A stretch of DNA of 64,000 nucleotides from Acidobacteriota bacterium (GTDB taxonomy: Bacteria > Acidobacteriota > Terriglobia > Terriglobales > Acidobacteriaceae): contig JAFDVR010000013.1 in assembly GCA_018268855.1 (NCBI GenBank), positions 1 through 64,000 of the forward strand, given 5' to 3'. The notes beneath the pieces were generated by a model that worked only from the letters and a program-made list of their open reading frames with translations, did not search any database and had not been told where the DNA came from. This document shows positions 18,265 through 26,408 of the stretch, piece by piece. A program made the translations under genes and the position numbers. Each line of letters begins with the position of its first letter. Position 1 is the stretch's first letter.

Positions 18265-18272
18265 GGTATACC
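18265..18272. promoter_or_regulatory. Possible ParD operator palindrome
   Basis: GGTATACC, an 8-bp perfect palindrome, lies directly upstream of the parD start. Just further upstream is an imperfect dyad (CGGTGAATAATTCCTACCG). Autoregulation by ParD at such sites is usual for the family; binding here is inferred. Confidence 0.35.
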
Positions 18273-18304
18273 CCGGTGAATAATTCCTACCGTACATTTT
18301 AGCT

Positions 18305-19705
18305 CTACTTATCCAGCTTTTCCCGCGGTTCTGTCATGGCGCGTGGATCGAGGATTTCGTCGATCTGCTCTTCGGTGAGCAGGTTTTTTCCCCGCGCGAT
18401 GTCGATGACGGACTCGCCGGTGGCGACGGATTCTTTTACGATTTCGGCCGCTTTGGCGTAGCCGATGTAAGGGTTGAGCGCGGTGGCGATGGAGACGGTG
18501 CTTTGCGCGTAAAAATTACAGCGCTGCTCGTTAGCGGTGATGCCGCGGATGCAGCGGTGATCGAACTCGCGCAGGGTGTTGGTGAGGATGGTGATGGATT
18601 GCAGGACGTTGTGCGCCATCGTCGGCATCATCACGTTGAGTTCGAGCTGGCCTGCCTGCACGGCGAGGGCGACGGCCTGGTCGTTGCCGATGACCTGAAA
18701 GCCGACCATCGCGGTGAGTTCAGCCAGGACGGGATTGACCTTGCCGGGCATGATGGAGGAGCCGGGTTGCAGCGCGGGCAGCGCGATTTCGTTAAAGCCG
18801 GTGTTTGGGCCGGAGGAGAGCAGGCGCAGGTCGTTGGAGATGCGGATGGTTTCGAGCGCGAGCGTGCGGAGCGCGCCGGAGACTTCGGCCATGGGTGCGC
18901 AGGATTGCATGGTGTAACGCATGTCGGCTGCGGGTTCGAGGAGTTGGCCTGAGATTTTGGCGAGATTGGCGATTGCGCGGACGCGGTACTGCGGGTGCGT
19001 ATTGATGCCGGTGCCGACGGCGGAGCCTCCGAGGCCGAGTTCGCGCAGGGAGTTGGCGGTGGTGCGGATGTGGTCCCGCGATTTTGCGATGGCGACAGCG
19101 TAGGCGGCGAACTCCTGCCCGAGGCGGATGGGCGTGGCATCCTGCATGTGCGTGCGGCCGGACTTGAGAATGTTGTCGAACTCAGTGGCTTTCGCGGAAA
19201 AGGCTTCACTGAGTGAATCCAGGACAGGGTAGAGGTCTTCGAGCGCGAGCAGAGCAGCGAGACGCATGGCGGTGGGAAAGACGTCATTGGTGCTCTGGCC
19301 GTAGTTCACGTGATCGTTAGGGTGAACTTTTGTGTAGGTGCCGAGTGGCTCGCCGAGCAGTTGATTGGCGCGGTTGGCGATCACCTCATTTGCATTCATG
19401 TGGAAAGAGACACCGGCGCCGGCCTGGAAAACATCGACGACAAACTGGTCGTGGTGCTTGCCGTCGAGGATCTCCTGCGCGGCCTGCTCGATGGCCTTTG
19501 CCTGATCGGGCTTGATGAGACTAAGTTCACCGTTGGCTCGCGCAGCGGCGAGCTTGATCATCGCGATGGCGCGGATGAGGGCGGGGTTCGCGCGGAGTCC
19601 GCTGATAGGGAAGTTGATGATGGCGCGGGCGGTCTGCGCGCCGTAAAGCGTGCCGGCGGGGACGTCGACGGTGCCTAGCGAGTCTTTTTCCGTGCGGGTT
19701 TGCAT
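18305..19705 (-). CDS. aspA: Aspartate ammonia-lyase / class II fumarase superfamily lyase
   Basis: 466 residues; the family interconverts fumarate with aspartate (plus ammonia) or malate. The C-terminal half reads like aspartase, particularly the Bacillus type (GSSIMPGKVNPVLAELT, FQVIGND, AGQLELNVM, ALNPYIGY, LLTEEQIDEIL), so I favour aspartase over FumC. The mobile catalytic loop with GSSIMPGKVNP is intact. The substrate loop, usually GTSTNMN or GTQSNMN, reads GVSFHMN: the conserved Thr is Val99 and an Asn is His102. That could change substrate or activity. A class I fumarase nearby (20313-21845) leaves this enzyme free for aspartate. Divergent from the Uma2 gene with 55 bp between. Confidence 0.85.
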   Translation of the reverse strand: MQTRTEKDSLGTVDVPAGTLYGAQTARAIINFPISGLRANPALIRAIAMIKLAAARANGELSLIKPDQAKAIEQAAQEILDGKHHDQFVVDVFQAGAGVSFHMNANEVIANRANQLLGEPLGTYTKVHPNDHVNYGQSTNDVFPTAMRLAALLALEDLYPVLDSLSEAFSAKATEFDNILKSGRTHMQDATPIRLGQEFAAYAVAIAKSRDHIRTTANSLRELGLGGSAVGTGINTHPQYRVRAIANLAKISGQLLEPAADMRYTMQSCAPMAEVSGALRTLALETIRISNDLRLLSSGPNTGFNEIALPALQPGSSIMPGKVNPVLAELTAMVGFQVIGNDQAVALAVQAGQLELNVMMPTMAHNVLQSITILTNTLREFDHRCIRGITANEQRCNFYAQSTVSIATALNPYIGYAKAAEIVKESVATGESVIDIARGKNLLTEEQIDEILDPRAMTEPREKLDK

Positions 19706-19760
19706 GTCTGTTGGATGCGATATTCGCTCGGAGTATGCTGATAGTCAAGGGAGACGAGCG

Positions 19761-20300
19761 ATGGCCGCCACAGCAGCTTCCACTCACTTCATTCCGGTTG
19801 GGGAATACCTCGGGACTGTTTATCGGCCCGATGTTGACTATGTTGATGGTCTGTTGGAGGAAAGAAACGTGGGTGAGGTCGATCACGGACTATTGCAGCG
19901 TGCATTGGTGATTATGCTTGCTGCTCTTGAAGAAACACATGGTCTGTTCGCTATTCCTGAAATCCGTGTGCAGGTCGGTCCTACCCGATTTCGTGTGCCT
20001 GACCTTTGCCTCGTAGACGAAGGTCAACTTCACGAGCCCATTATTCGCAATCCTCCTTCGCTTTGCGTGGAAGTACTTTCCCGCAGAGACAGCATCGGCG
20101 GAATGCGCGCGCGTTGCCAGGATTATCTGGCGATGGGAGTACCTGAGGTCTGGATATTTGATACCCAAACCGTGGCAGTTTATCGGATGGCCTCTGGGTT
20201 GTTCGAGCAGGTGACTACAGCCAACCTCGCTCTCCGCCACCTTGACTTTGAGATTAATCTGGAAAAGCTGTTCGCCAAAGCAAGGAAGTCTGCGAAGTAG
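19761..20300 (+). CDS. Uma2-family (DUF820) PD-(D/E)XK endonuclease
   Basis: 179 residues from ATG 19761, with AAGGGAG upstream. The Uma2 pattern is clear: VDGLLEERNVGEVDH, RFRVPDLCLVD (Asp), SLCVEVLSRRDS (Glu), then RCQDYLAMGVPEVWIFD. The Lys usual in the helix before Y..GV is Arg here. The family is abundant in cyanobacteria and some other phyla and is presumed to cut DNA; targets are unknown. It sits alone between the lyase and the fumarase genes, 12 bp before the latter, and could share its transcript. Confidence 0.82.
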   Translation: MAATAASTHFIPVGEYLGTVYRPDVDYVDGLLEERNVGEVDHGLLQRALVIMLAALEETHGLFAIPEIRVQVGPTRFRVPDLCLVDEGQLHEPIIRNPPSLCVEVLSRRDSIGGMRARCQDYLAMGVPEVWIFDTQTVAVYRMASGLFEQVTTANLALRHLDFEINLEKLFAKARKSAK

Positions 20301-20312
20301 CTGCTGGATAAA

Positions 20313-21845
20313 ATGGCTGTAATGGCCACCATCAAGCAGGACGACTTCATCCACAGCGTGCAGGACGCGCTCCAGTTCATCAGCTACTACCATCCAGCGG
20401 ACTACATCACCAACCTCGCTCGTGCGTATGAGCTTGAGGAGAGCGTTGCGGCCAAGGATGCGATGGCGCAGATCCTGATCAACAGCCGCATGTGTGCCGA
20501 AGGGCACAGGCCCATCTGCCAGGACACGGGCATCGTCTCCATCTTCTTGAAGATTGGCATGGATGTGCGCTGGGACGCGACCCTTACCGTGCAGCAGATG
20601 TGCGATGAAGGTGTGCGGCGCGCGTATAAGGATCTGGACAACACCCTGCGCGCGAGTGTGCTGGCCGATCCCGCGTTCAGCCGCAAGAACACGAAGGACA
20701 ACACGCCAAGCGTGGTGGTGATCGAGATGGTGCCGGGCGGCGAGGTGGAGGTCACCGTGGCTGCGAAGGGCGGAGGCAGCGAGGCGAAGAGTAAGTTCGC
20801 GATGCTGAACCCGAGCGACTCCATCGTGGATTGGATTTTGAAGGTAGTGCCGGAGATGGGCGCGGGCTGGTGTCCGCCGGGGATGCTGGGCATCGGCATT
20901 GGCGGCACGGCGGAGAAGGCGATGTTGCTGGCCAAGCAGGCGCTGATGGAGCCGATCGATATGCAGGAGCTGATCGCGCGCGGGCCGCAGAACAAGACCG
21001 AAGAGCTACGCACTGAGCTTTACAAAAAAGTGAATGCGCTCGGCATCGGCGCACAGGGTCTGGGTGGGCTGACCACTGTTTTAGATGTAAAGATCCTCGA
21101 CTATCCCACCCATGCGGCGAATCTGCCAATTGCGGTGATCCCGAACTGCGCCGCCACGCGTCATGCGCACTTTGTGCTGGATGGCAGCGGACCGGCGAAG
21201 CTCGATCCGCCGAGTTTGAAGGACTGGCCTGAGCTTACATATTCGCCTGCGAATGCGCGGCGCGTGAATCTGGATACGGTGACGCGCGAGGAAGTAGCGA
21301 CGTGGCGCGCGGGTGAAGTGGTGTTGCTAAGCGGCAAGCTGCTGACCGGTCGCGATGCGGCACACAAGCGCATGATGGACATGCTGAACCGCGGCGAAAA
21401 GCTTCCAGTAGATTTCACCAACCGCTTCATCTACTACGTTGGCCCAGTCGATCCGGTGCGCGAAGAAGTGGTCGGCCCGGCCGGCCCAACGACGGCAACG
21501 CGCATGGATAAGTTCACGCGGCAGATGCTGGAGTCCACGCACCTGCTCGGCATGGTGGGCAAGAGCGAGCGAGGCCCGGTGGCGATTGATGCGATCAAGG
21601 ACAACGGTGCGGTGTACCTGATGGCCGTTGGCGGCGCTGCTTATCTTGTGTCGAAGGCGATCAAAGCATCGCGCGTGCTCGCGTTTGAAGACCTCGGCAT
21701 GGAGGCCATCTACGAGTTCACAGTGCAGGATATGCCAGTGACGGTGGCCGTGGATGCGCGCGGTGTGAGCGTGCACCAGACTGGACCTGCGGAGTGGAAG
21801 GCTAGAATTGCTGGTAATTTTGCCGGAGTGCCGATCCTGCAGTAA
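20313..21845 (+). CDS. fumA: Class I (iron-sulfur) fumarate hydratase, single chain
   Basis: 510 residues combining the alpha and beta parts of class I fumarase. It hydrates fumarate to malate in the TCA cycle using a [4Fe-4S] cluster. The three cluster Cys are visible in PICQDTGI, GWCPPGMLG and IPNCAATRH. The C-terminal beta part has LLSGKLLTGRDAAHKRM and YYVGPVDP, then GPTTATRMD. A second ATG three codons in (MATIKQ) is an equally possible start. It lies 12 bp after the Uma2 gene. The cluster makes such enzymes oxygen-labile; no oxygen-stable FumC was clearly found nearby. Confidence 0.95.
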   Translation: MAVMATIKQDDFIHSVQDALQFISYYHPADYITNLARAYELEESVAAKDAMAQILINSRMCAEGHRPICQDTGIVSIFLKIGMDVRWDATLTVQQMCDEGVRRAYKDLDNTLRASVLADPAFSRKNTKDNTPSVVVIEMVPGGEVEVTVAAKGGGSEAKSKFAMLNPSDSIVDWILKVVPEMGAGWCPPGMLGIGIGGTAEKAMLLAKQALMEPIDMQELIARGPQNKTEELRTELYKKVNALGIGAQGLGGLTTVLDVKILDYPTHAANLPIAVIPNCAATRHAHFVLDGSGPAKLDPPSLKDWPELTYSPANARRVNLDTVTREEVATWRAGEVVLLSGKLLTGRDAAHKRMMDMLNRGEKLPVDFTNRFIYYVGPVDPVREEVVGPAGPTTATRMDKFTRQMLESTHLLGMVGKSERGPVAIDAIKDNGAVYLMAVGGAAYLVSKAIKASRVLAFEDLGMEAIYEFTVQDMPVTVAVDARGVSVHQTGPAEWKARIAGNFAGVPILQ

Positions 21846-21917
21846 AGCTGGGTATAAGCGAAATCTGAGCCTTGAGCTCCGTAATTGCAGTAGTACTAAT
21901 CTACGTCGTTCTCACGA

Positions 21918-22505
21918 GTGAGTGATATGAGCAGAGCTAGCATCACAGCATCGGAACTGATGGCACAATTGAACGCTGACCCCGAGTTCGTGAAGCGAAG
22001 GGCTGATCGAGATGCCGCTCTAGAAAAATGGAGCAAACGTCTCAGAACCGAAGAGGAGCCGCTTCTTGCCGATCTCCGCAAGGTTGGGTGGGAAGTTACT
22101 TCGGCTTGGGAATTGGTTAAAACCTCAACCCCATATCCTGAAGCGTTGCCAGTCTTGTTATCACATTTATCGCGCCCCTATTCCACGCGCATTCGCGAGG
22201 GAATCGCGCGTGCGATGGCAGTTCGAGATGCATGTATTTATTGGTCAACGCTCCGGGATTTATTCACCCGCGAGAAGGAAAAGGAAGTTAGAGATGCTCT
22301 AGCAGTCGTTCTCTCCGCAGCCTCGAACGGAAGCCTTATCACCCAACTTGCTGAGTTGGCTAAAGATCCTGCAAATGGCAGTAGCCGTTTGCTCCTGCTT
22401 CGTGGCCTGCGCCGTTCCAAGTCTCCAACTGCTCGGGAGACGCTTGCAGAACTCGCGAACGATCCCGCCCTTGCGAAAGAGATTTCATCATGGCGCAAAG
22501 AGTGA
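21918..22505 (+). CDS. HEAT-like repeat protein, unknown role
   Basis: 195 residues from GTG 21918; the ATG at 21927 (MSRASITASELM) has GAGTGAG upstream and is equally likely. Mostly helical, with repeated pairs resembling HEAT/armadillo repeats: ALPVLLSHLSRPYSTRIREGIAR, DALAVVLSAASNGSLI and LLLLRGLRRSKSPTARETLAEL share spacing (fragments of longer units). Such scaffolds bind proteins. It has no signal peptide or membrane segment. It stands alone before glyQ. Confidence 0.6.
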   Translation: MSDMSRASITASELMAQLNADPEFVKRRADRDAALEKWSKRLRTEEEPLLADLRKVGWEVTSAWELVKTSTPYPEALPVLLSHLSRPYSTRIREGIARAMAVRDACIYWSTLRDLFTREKEKEVRDALAVVLSAASNGSLITQLAELAKDPANGSSRLLLLRGLRRSKSPTARETLAELANDPALAKEISSWRKE

Positions 22506-22654
22506 ACTGACAAGGCTTGTCCAAATCGTAGCCATATTTCGAGTGCGGCCTCGCGGACGCTATATTCTCGGGTTGCATAGCCTCTGACATGGTGCGGCGC
22601 GCGAGATAGTAAAATCGGAAGAACGCCCTTTCAGTCAGGATTCGCCTCACTCGC

Positions 22655-23638
22655 ATGTCGAACAAGCAGACGCTTACCTTTCAGGAGATTGTTTTTCGCC
22701 TTCAGCAGTTTTGGGCAGAGCAGGGCTGCGTGTTGCAGCAGCCGTATGACGTGGAGGTGGGCGCAGGTACTATGTCGCCCGACACGTTTCTGCGCGTCCT
22801 CGGGCCAAAGCCGGTGCGGATTGCGTACGCGCAGCCGTCGCGGCGCCCCGCGGATGGCCGCTATGGCGAGAACCCGAACCGTCTCTACAAGCACACACAA
22901 TTGCAGGTCATCCTCAAACCGCCACCGGCGAACATTCTTGATCTGTACATGCAGTCGCTTGAGGCTATCGGCATTGATCTGAAGCAGCACGACATCAAGT
23001 TTGAAGAAGACAACTGGGAGTGGCCAGTGGGCGGCGCGTGGGGCGTCGGCTGGCAGGTGATGCTCGACGGGCAGGAGATTACGCAGTTCACGTACTTCCA
23101 GCAGTGCGGCGGCATGGACCTCGACCCTATCTGCGGCGAAATTACGTACGGTCTGGAGCGCATCGCGCAGTTTTTGCAGGACCTCGATTCCATCTACGAA
23201 ATTGTTTGGGCGAAAGAGCCGGACACAGGCAAGCTGACAACCTACGGTGAAATTCGTTTGTTTGAGGAGCAGCAGTTGTCGGCGTACTCGTTTGATTACG
23301 CGGATGTGCCAAAGCTGTGGGAGCACCTGAGTTTGTATGAAGTGGAGTGTCTCGCGTTGCTGGAAAAAGCGAAGGCGCTGGATGACAAGAGTGAGCGCAA
23401 GACGGTCGAGCGTTTCCCGGTGCTCGGCGCGTATGAGCTGGCCTTGAAGTGCTCGCACCTGTTCAACACGCTGGATGCGCGTGGAGCGATCAGCGTGACC
23501 GAGCGTGTGGGTGTGATGGCGCGCATTCGTGCGCTGGTAACGGGCGTGGCGAAGGCTTACGCGGCGCAGGAACAACTGATGAGTGCAGCGAGTCAGCAAG
23601 TCAGCGAGTCAGCAAGTCAGGTGGTGGTTCGTGGCTGA
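22655..23638 (+). CDS. glyQ: Glycine--tRNA ligase alpha subunit
   Basis: 327 residues; catalytic chain of the bacterial alpha2beta2 GlyRS. Diagnostic stretches: TFQEIVFRLQQFWAEQGC, QPYDVEVGAGTMSPDTFLR, PSRRPADGRYGENPNR and WEWPVGGAWGVGWQVMLDG. The family body ends near AYAAQEQL. The last 18 or so residues (AASQQVSESASQVVVRG) are encoded by an octamer repeat and look like an added tail. The stop overlaps the glyS start by 8 bp, so translation is probably coupled. Confidence 0.97.
   Translation: MSNKQTLTFQEIVFRLQQFWAEQGCVLQQPYDVEVGAGTMSPDTFLRVLGPKPVRIAYAQPSRRPADGRYGENPNRLYKHTQLQVILKPPPANILDLYMQSLEAIGIDLKQHDIKFEEDNWEWPVGGAWGVGWQVMLDGQEITQFTYFQQCGGMDLDPICGEITYGLERIAQFLQDLDSIYEIVWAKEPDTGKLTTYGEIRLFEEQQLSAYSFDYADVPKLWEHLSLYEVECLALLEKAKALDDKSERKTVERFPVLGAYELALKCSHLFNTLDARGAISVTERVGVMARIRALVTGVAKAYAAQEQLMSAASQQVSESASQVVVRG
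23586..23621 (+). repeat. Octamer tandem repeat (AGTCAGCA/AGTCAGCG) across glyQ end and glyS start
   Basis: Direct copies AGTCAGCA, AGTCAGCG, AGTCAGCA, AGTCAGG at 23591-23621, preceded by a partial GCAGCG. They are translated as the SQQVSESASQ tail of GlyQ. Related octamers are at 11850-11865 and 52205-52240. Confidence 0.8.
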
Positions 23639-25724
23639 TTTTCTTTTTGAGATTGGGTTGGAGGAAGTTCCCGCGCGCATGATTGCGAGCGCGCAGAAGG
23701 AGCTTGCCGAGCGCACGGAAAAACTGCTGCGCGAGCAGAACCTGCTGGAAGACGGCGCGACGGTGAAGAGCTATTCCACGCCGCGGCGTTTGGCTGTGCT
23801 GGTGCATGATGTTCGTGTGAAGCAGGCCGATGTGCAGGAGGAGATGGTTGGGCCTTCTGCCAAGGTCGCGTTCAAAGACGGCGTGCCGACGGCTGCTGCG
23901 GAAGCGTTTGCGAAGAAAGCCGGCGTGAGCATGGATGCTCTGCGCACCATCACGAATGCGAAGGGCGAGTATCTTGCCGCAACAGTGCATCGCGCTGGGC
24001 GCAATGCTTCTGAGGTGATTGCGGAGTTGTTGCCGAAGGAGATCGCCGGCATCTACTGGGCGAAGAACATGCGCTGGCGTACGGGCATGCCGGAGCGGTT
24101 TGTGCGTCCAATCAAGTGGATGCTTGCGCTGCTGGATGGCGACACTCTGCCGGTGGAGTGGGCTGGAACGAAGGCCGGCAATGTGACCTACAGACACCGC
24201 GTGCTGCATGGCAATGCGCCGATTACGATTGCTTCTCCTGCGCAGTATGTGGGCGCGCTTCTGGATGCGAAGGTGATGGTGAATGTGGAAGAGCGCCGCC
24301 AAAAGATTCGCAAGGCGCTGGATCATGTGACGCGCACGGTTGCGGGCGCGCACTGGCGCGAGGACGAGGCGCTGGTGGATGCGGTGACGCATCTGACCGA
24401 GTGGCCGTCTGTATTGCTCGGCAACTTTGAGCGCGAGTACCTGGAGCTTCCTGAAGAAGTGCTAGTCACGGTGATGCGCGATCACCAGAAGTATTTTGCG
24501 CTGGAAGGCGCAGACGGCAAGCTGTTGCCGCACTTCCTTACCGTGTTGAACACAGAACCCGATGCTGAGGCTGAAGCGATCATCCGGCAGGGCAATGAGC
24601 GTGTGTTGCGTGCGCGGTTCAACGATGCGCGCTTCTTCTGGAACTTCGATCAGAAGACAACGCTGCGCGAGCGCACGAAACTGATGGAGAACGTCACCTT
24701 CCAGAAAGACCTCGGCAGCTACGCGAAGAAGACCGAGCGTGTAGCGGCGCTGGCAACCGCGCTGGAGGCCATCGCAGTGGAAGCCAGGGTGCATGTGGAT
24801 GTGGTTGCGCTACACGAAGCCGTGCTGCTGGCCAAGACCGATCTCACGACGGAGCTGGTGAAGGAGTTCACCGAACTACAAGGCGTGATCGGCGGACTCT
24901 ATGCGCGCGCGCAGGGCCTGAGCGAAACCACCGCCGTCGCCATCTACGATCAATATCTCCCGGCTTCGACAGACGATGACTTGCCGCGCACAACCGAAGG
25001 TCTCCTGCTCTCCATTGCAGACAAGGCTGACACCATCGCCGGCATGTTCTCGTTGGGACTGGAGCCAACCGGCTCAAAAGATCCTTTCGCGCTACGCCGT
25101 GCGGCGAACGGCATCGTGCGCATGCTTGCCGAATCCAAACTACCAATCACATTAAGCGCATTGGCAACGCTTGCCACGCACGATGCAGACGTATGCAAAC
25201 GCGTGCGAACGTTCCTTCTGGAGCGCGTGGAGTTCTACCTGCGCGACGTGCGCGGACAGGCGTATGACGTAGTGAAGGCCGTGACGGCTGCTGGCGTTGA
25301 GGATGTCTCCGACGCACTGGCACGCGCCGAAGCAATCACCGCATCGCGCGGGTCGGAAGATTTCCTCGCCATCGCCGCAGCGTTCAAGCGGATGAAGAAC
25401 ATCCTCGAACAAGCCAAGGCTAAAGGTGAAGACTCGTTTGCTGCTTCAGACAAAGAGTTCCTTACAGAGCGCGCCGAGCGCGAGTTGTCAGAAGAAGCAG
25501 GCCGCCTTGCGGCGTGGGTCGATGGACAGCGTAAAGATCGCGAATATCTGCTGGCAATACAAAGCGTGGCGAAGCTGCGTCCTTATGTGGATGTGTTCTT
25601 TGATTCAGTGATGGTGATGGTTGACGATGCAGCTCTCCGCCGCGCGCGCCTTGGATTGTTGCAGCGTGTATTGGGAGACTTTTCGCGAATCGCCGATTTC
25701 TCGGAGATTGTGACCGGGAAATAG
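23631..25724 (+). CDS. glyS: Glycine--tRNA ligase beta subunit
   Basis: 697 residues from GTG 23631. The family N-terminus (ADFLFEIGLEEVPARMI) starts right there, whereas the frame extends upstream into the repeat. The beta chain carries the tRNA-recognition and HD-like and anticodon-binding parts: TPRRLAVLV, RFVRPIKWMLALLDG, VMRDHQKYFAL, LGSYAKKTERV, YDQYLPAS, LADKADTI-type SIADKADTIAGMFSLG, and SKDPFALRRAANGIVR. It overlaps glyQ by 8 bp. The stop is immediately followed by the stop of a convergent gene with no spacer. Confidence 0.96.
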   Translation: MADFLFEIGLEEVPARMIASAQKELAERTEKLLREQNLLEDGATVKSYSTPRRLAVLVHDVRVKQADVQEEMVGPSAKVAFKDGVPTAAAEAFAKKAGVSMDALRTITNAKGEYLAATVHRAGRNASEVIAELLPKEIAGIYWAKNMRWRTGMPERFVRPIKWMLALLDGDTLPVEWAGTKAGNVTYRHRVLHGNAPITIASPAQYVGALLDAKVMVNVEERRQKIRKALDHVTRTVAGAHWREDEALVDAVTHLTEWPSVLLGNFEREYLELPEEVLVTVMRDHQKYFALEGADGKLLPHFLTVLNTEPDAEAEAIIRQGNERVLRARFNDARFFWNFDQKTTLRERTKLMENVTFQKDLGSYAKKTERVAALATALEAIAVEARVHVDVVALHEAVLLAKTDLTTELVKEFTELQGVIGGLYARAQGLSETTAVAIYDQYLPASTDDDLPRTTEGLLLSIADKADTIAGMFSLGLEPTGSKDPFALRRAANGIVRMLAESKLPITLSALATLATHDADVCKRVRTFLLERVEFYLRDVRGQAYDVVKAVTAAGVEDVSDALARAEAITASRGSEDFLAIAAAFKRMKNILEQAKAKGEDSFAASDKEFLTERAERELSEEAGRLAAWVDGQRKDREYLLAIQSVAKLRPYVDVFFDSVMVMVDDAALRRARLGLLQRVLGDFSRIADFSEIVTGK

Positions 25725-26354
25725 TTAATTCAACCGCTGCAGTTTTGCGATGAGCTTTTCTGCGAGCGGTTCGCCGCTTTCTGTCCAGAGCAGGCGTGAG
25801 CTTACGCCGCAGTGCTTTTCGACGGAAAGCGTGAAGGCGAGCAGCTTCTCGATGTTCTGTTGCAGCTTTTGCGTGGCGATCTCGTCCATGTCTTCGTCTT
25901 CGAGCACCCATGCAGTGTCGAGGCCGAAGTCGACGCGGATGTGGCCGTTCTGCTCGTAGCTGCCGTCGTCGAACTCGGGCCCGAAGCCGATGATCTTTAC
26001 TGTGGCGGGTACGAGGCGCCAGGTGCGGTCGAAGTCCAGTTCGGAGTCCTCGGGCGTCCAGAGGTCCCACTTCATTTCAAATTCGAAGGCCATGTCTTGG
26101 TGGCCGTTTTCGGTGGCTTCCGCTACGGCGTTTTTAGGGAGAGAGTCGTCGCTCTCCTGCGCGCGCTCGTCGTTGACGAAAATGCGCTGGAAGACGGGTG
26201 ACTCGTGCCAGTTGAGCGGCGTGACTGTTGCGGCAGAGACGCGGTTGCTGCCTGAGACGCGGGCGAACTGTTCCAGCGCGCAGACGAGCTTGTCCGGCAG
26301 GGCTTCGGTGCGGAAGTTGGGAAACCAGAGGCTGAGGTAAAGTTGGTCGGCCAT
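25725..26354 (-). CDS. Conserved-looking hypothetical protein
   Basis: 209 residues, soluble, acidic, Trp-rich in the middle (MKWDLWTPEDSELDFDRTWRL, partly quoted). The N-terminus DQLYLSLWFPNF and the C-terminal helix with EKLLAFTLSVEKHCG suggest a compact domain. I know no family. It has normal composition and ends exactly where glyS ends, on the opposite strand. Divergent from the lptC/A gene with 54 bp between, so both may share a promoter region. Confidence 0.6.
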   Translation of the reverse strand: MADQLYLSLWFPNFRTEALPDKLVCALEQFARVSGSNRVSAATVTPLNWHESPVFQRIFVNDERAQESDDSLPKNAVAEATENGHQDMAFEFEMKWDLWTPEDSELDFDRTWRLVPATVKIIGFGPEFDDGSYEQNGHIRVDFGLDTAWVLEDEDMDEIATQKLQQNIEKLLAFTLSVEKHCGVSSRLLWTESGEPLAEKLIAKLQRLN

Positions 26355-26408
26355 CGTTCCAGTTTAGATGCGGCGGGTACTGCCTCCGATGCGATGAGAG
26401 AATAGACC

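Noticed and set aside
22631..23599. 322-residue leftward frame opposite glyQ
   Set aside because: Composition is His/Arg/Leu-rich with no motif; glyQ on the plus strand is certain.
23586..23621. Direct repeats considered as a CRISPR array
   Set aside because: Units are 8 bp without spacers, and they are coding. No cas genes are present.
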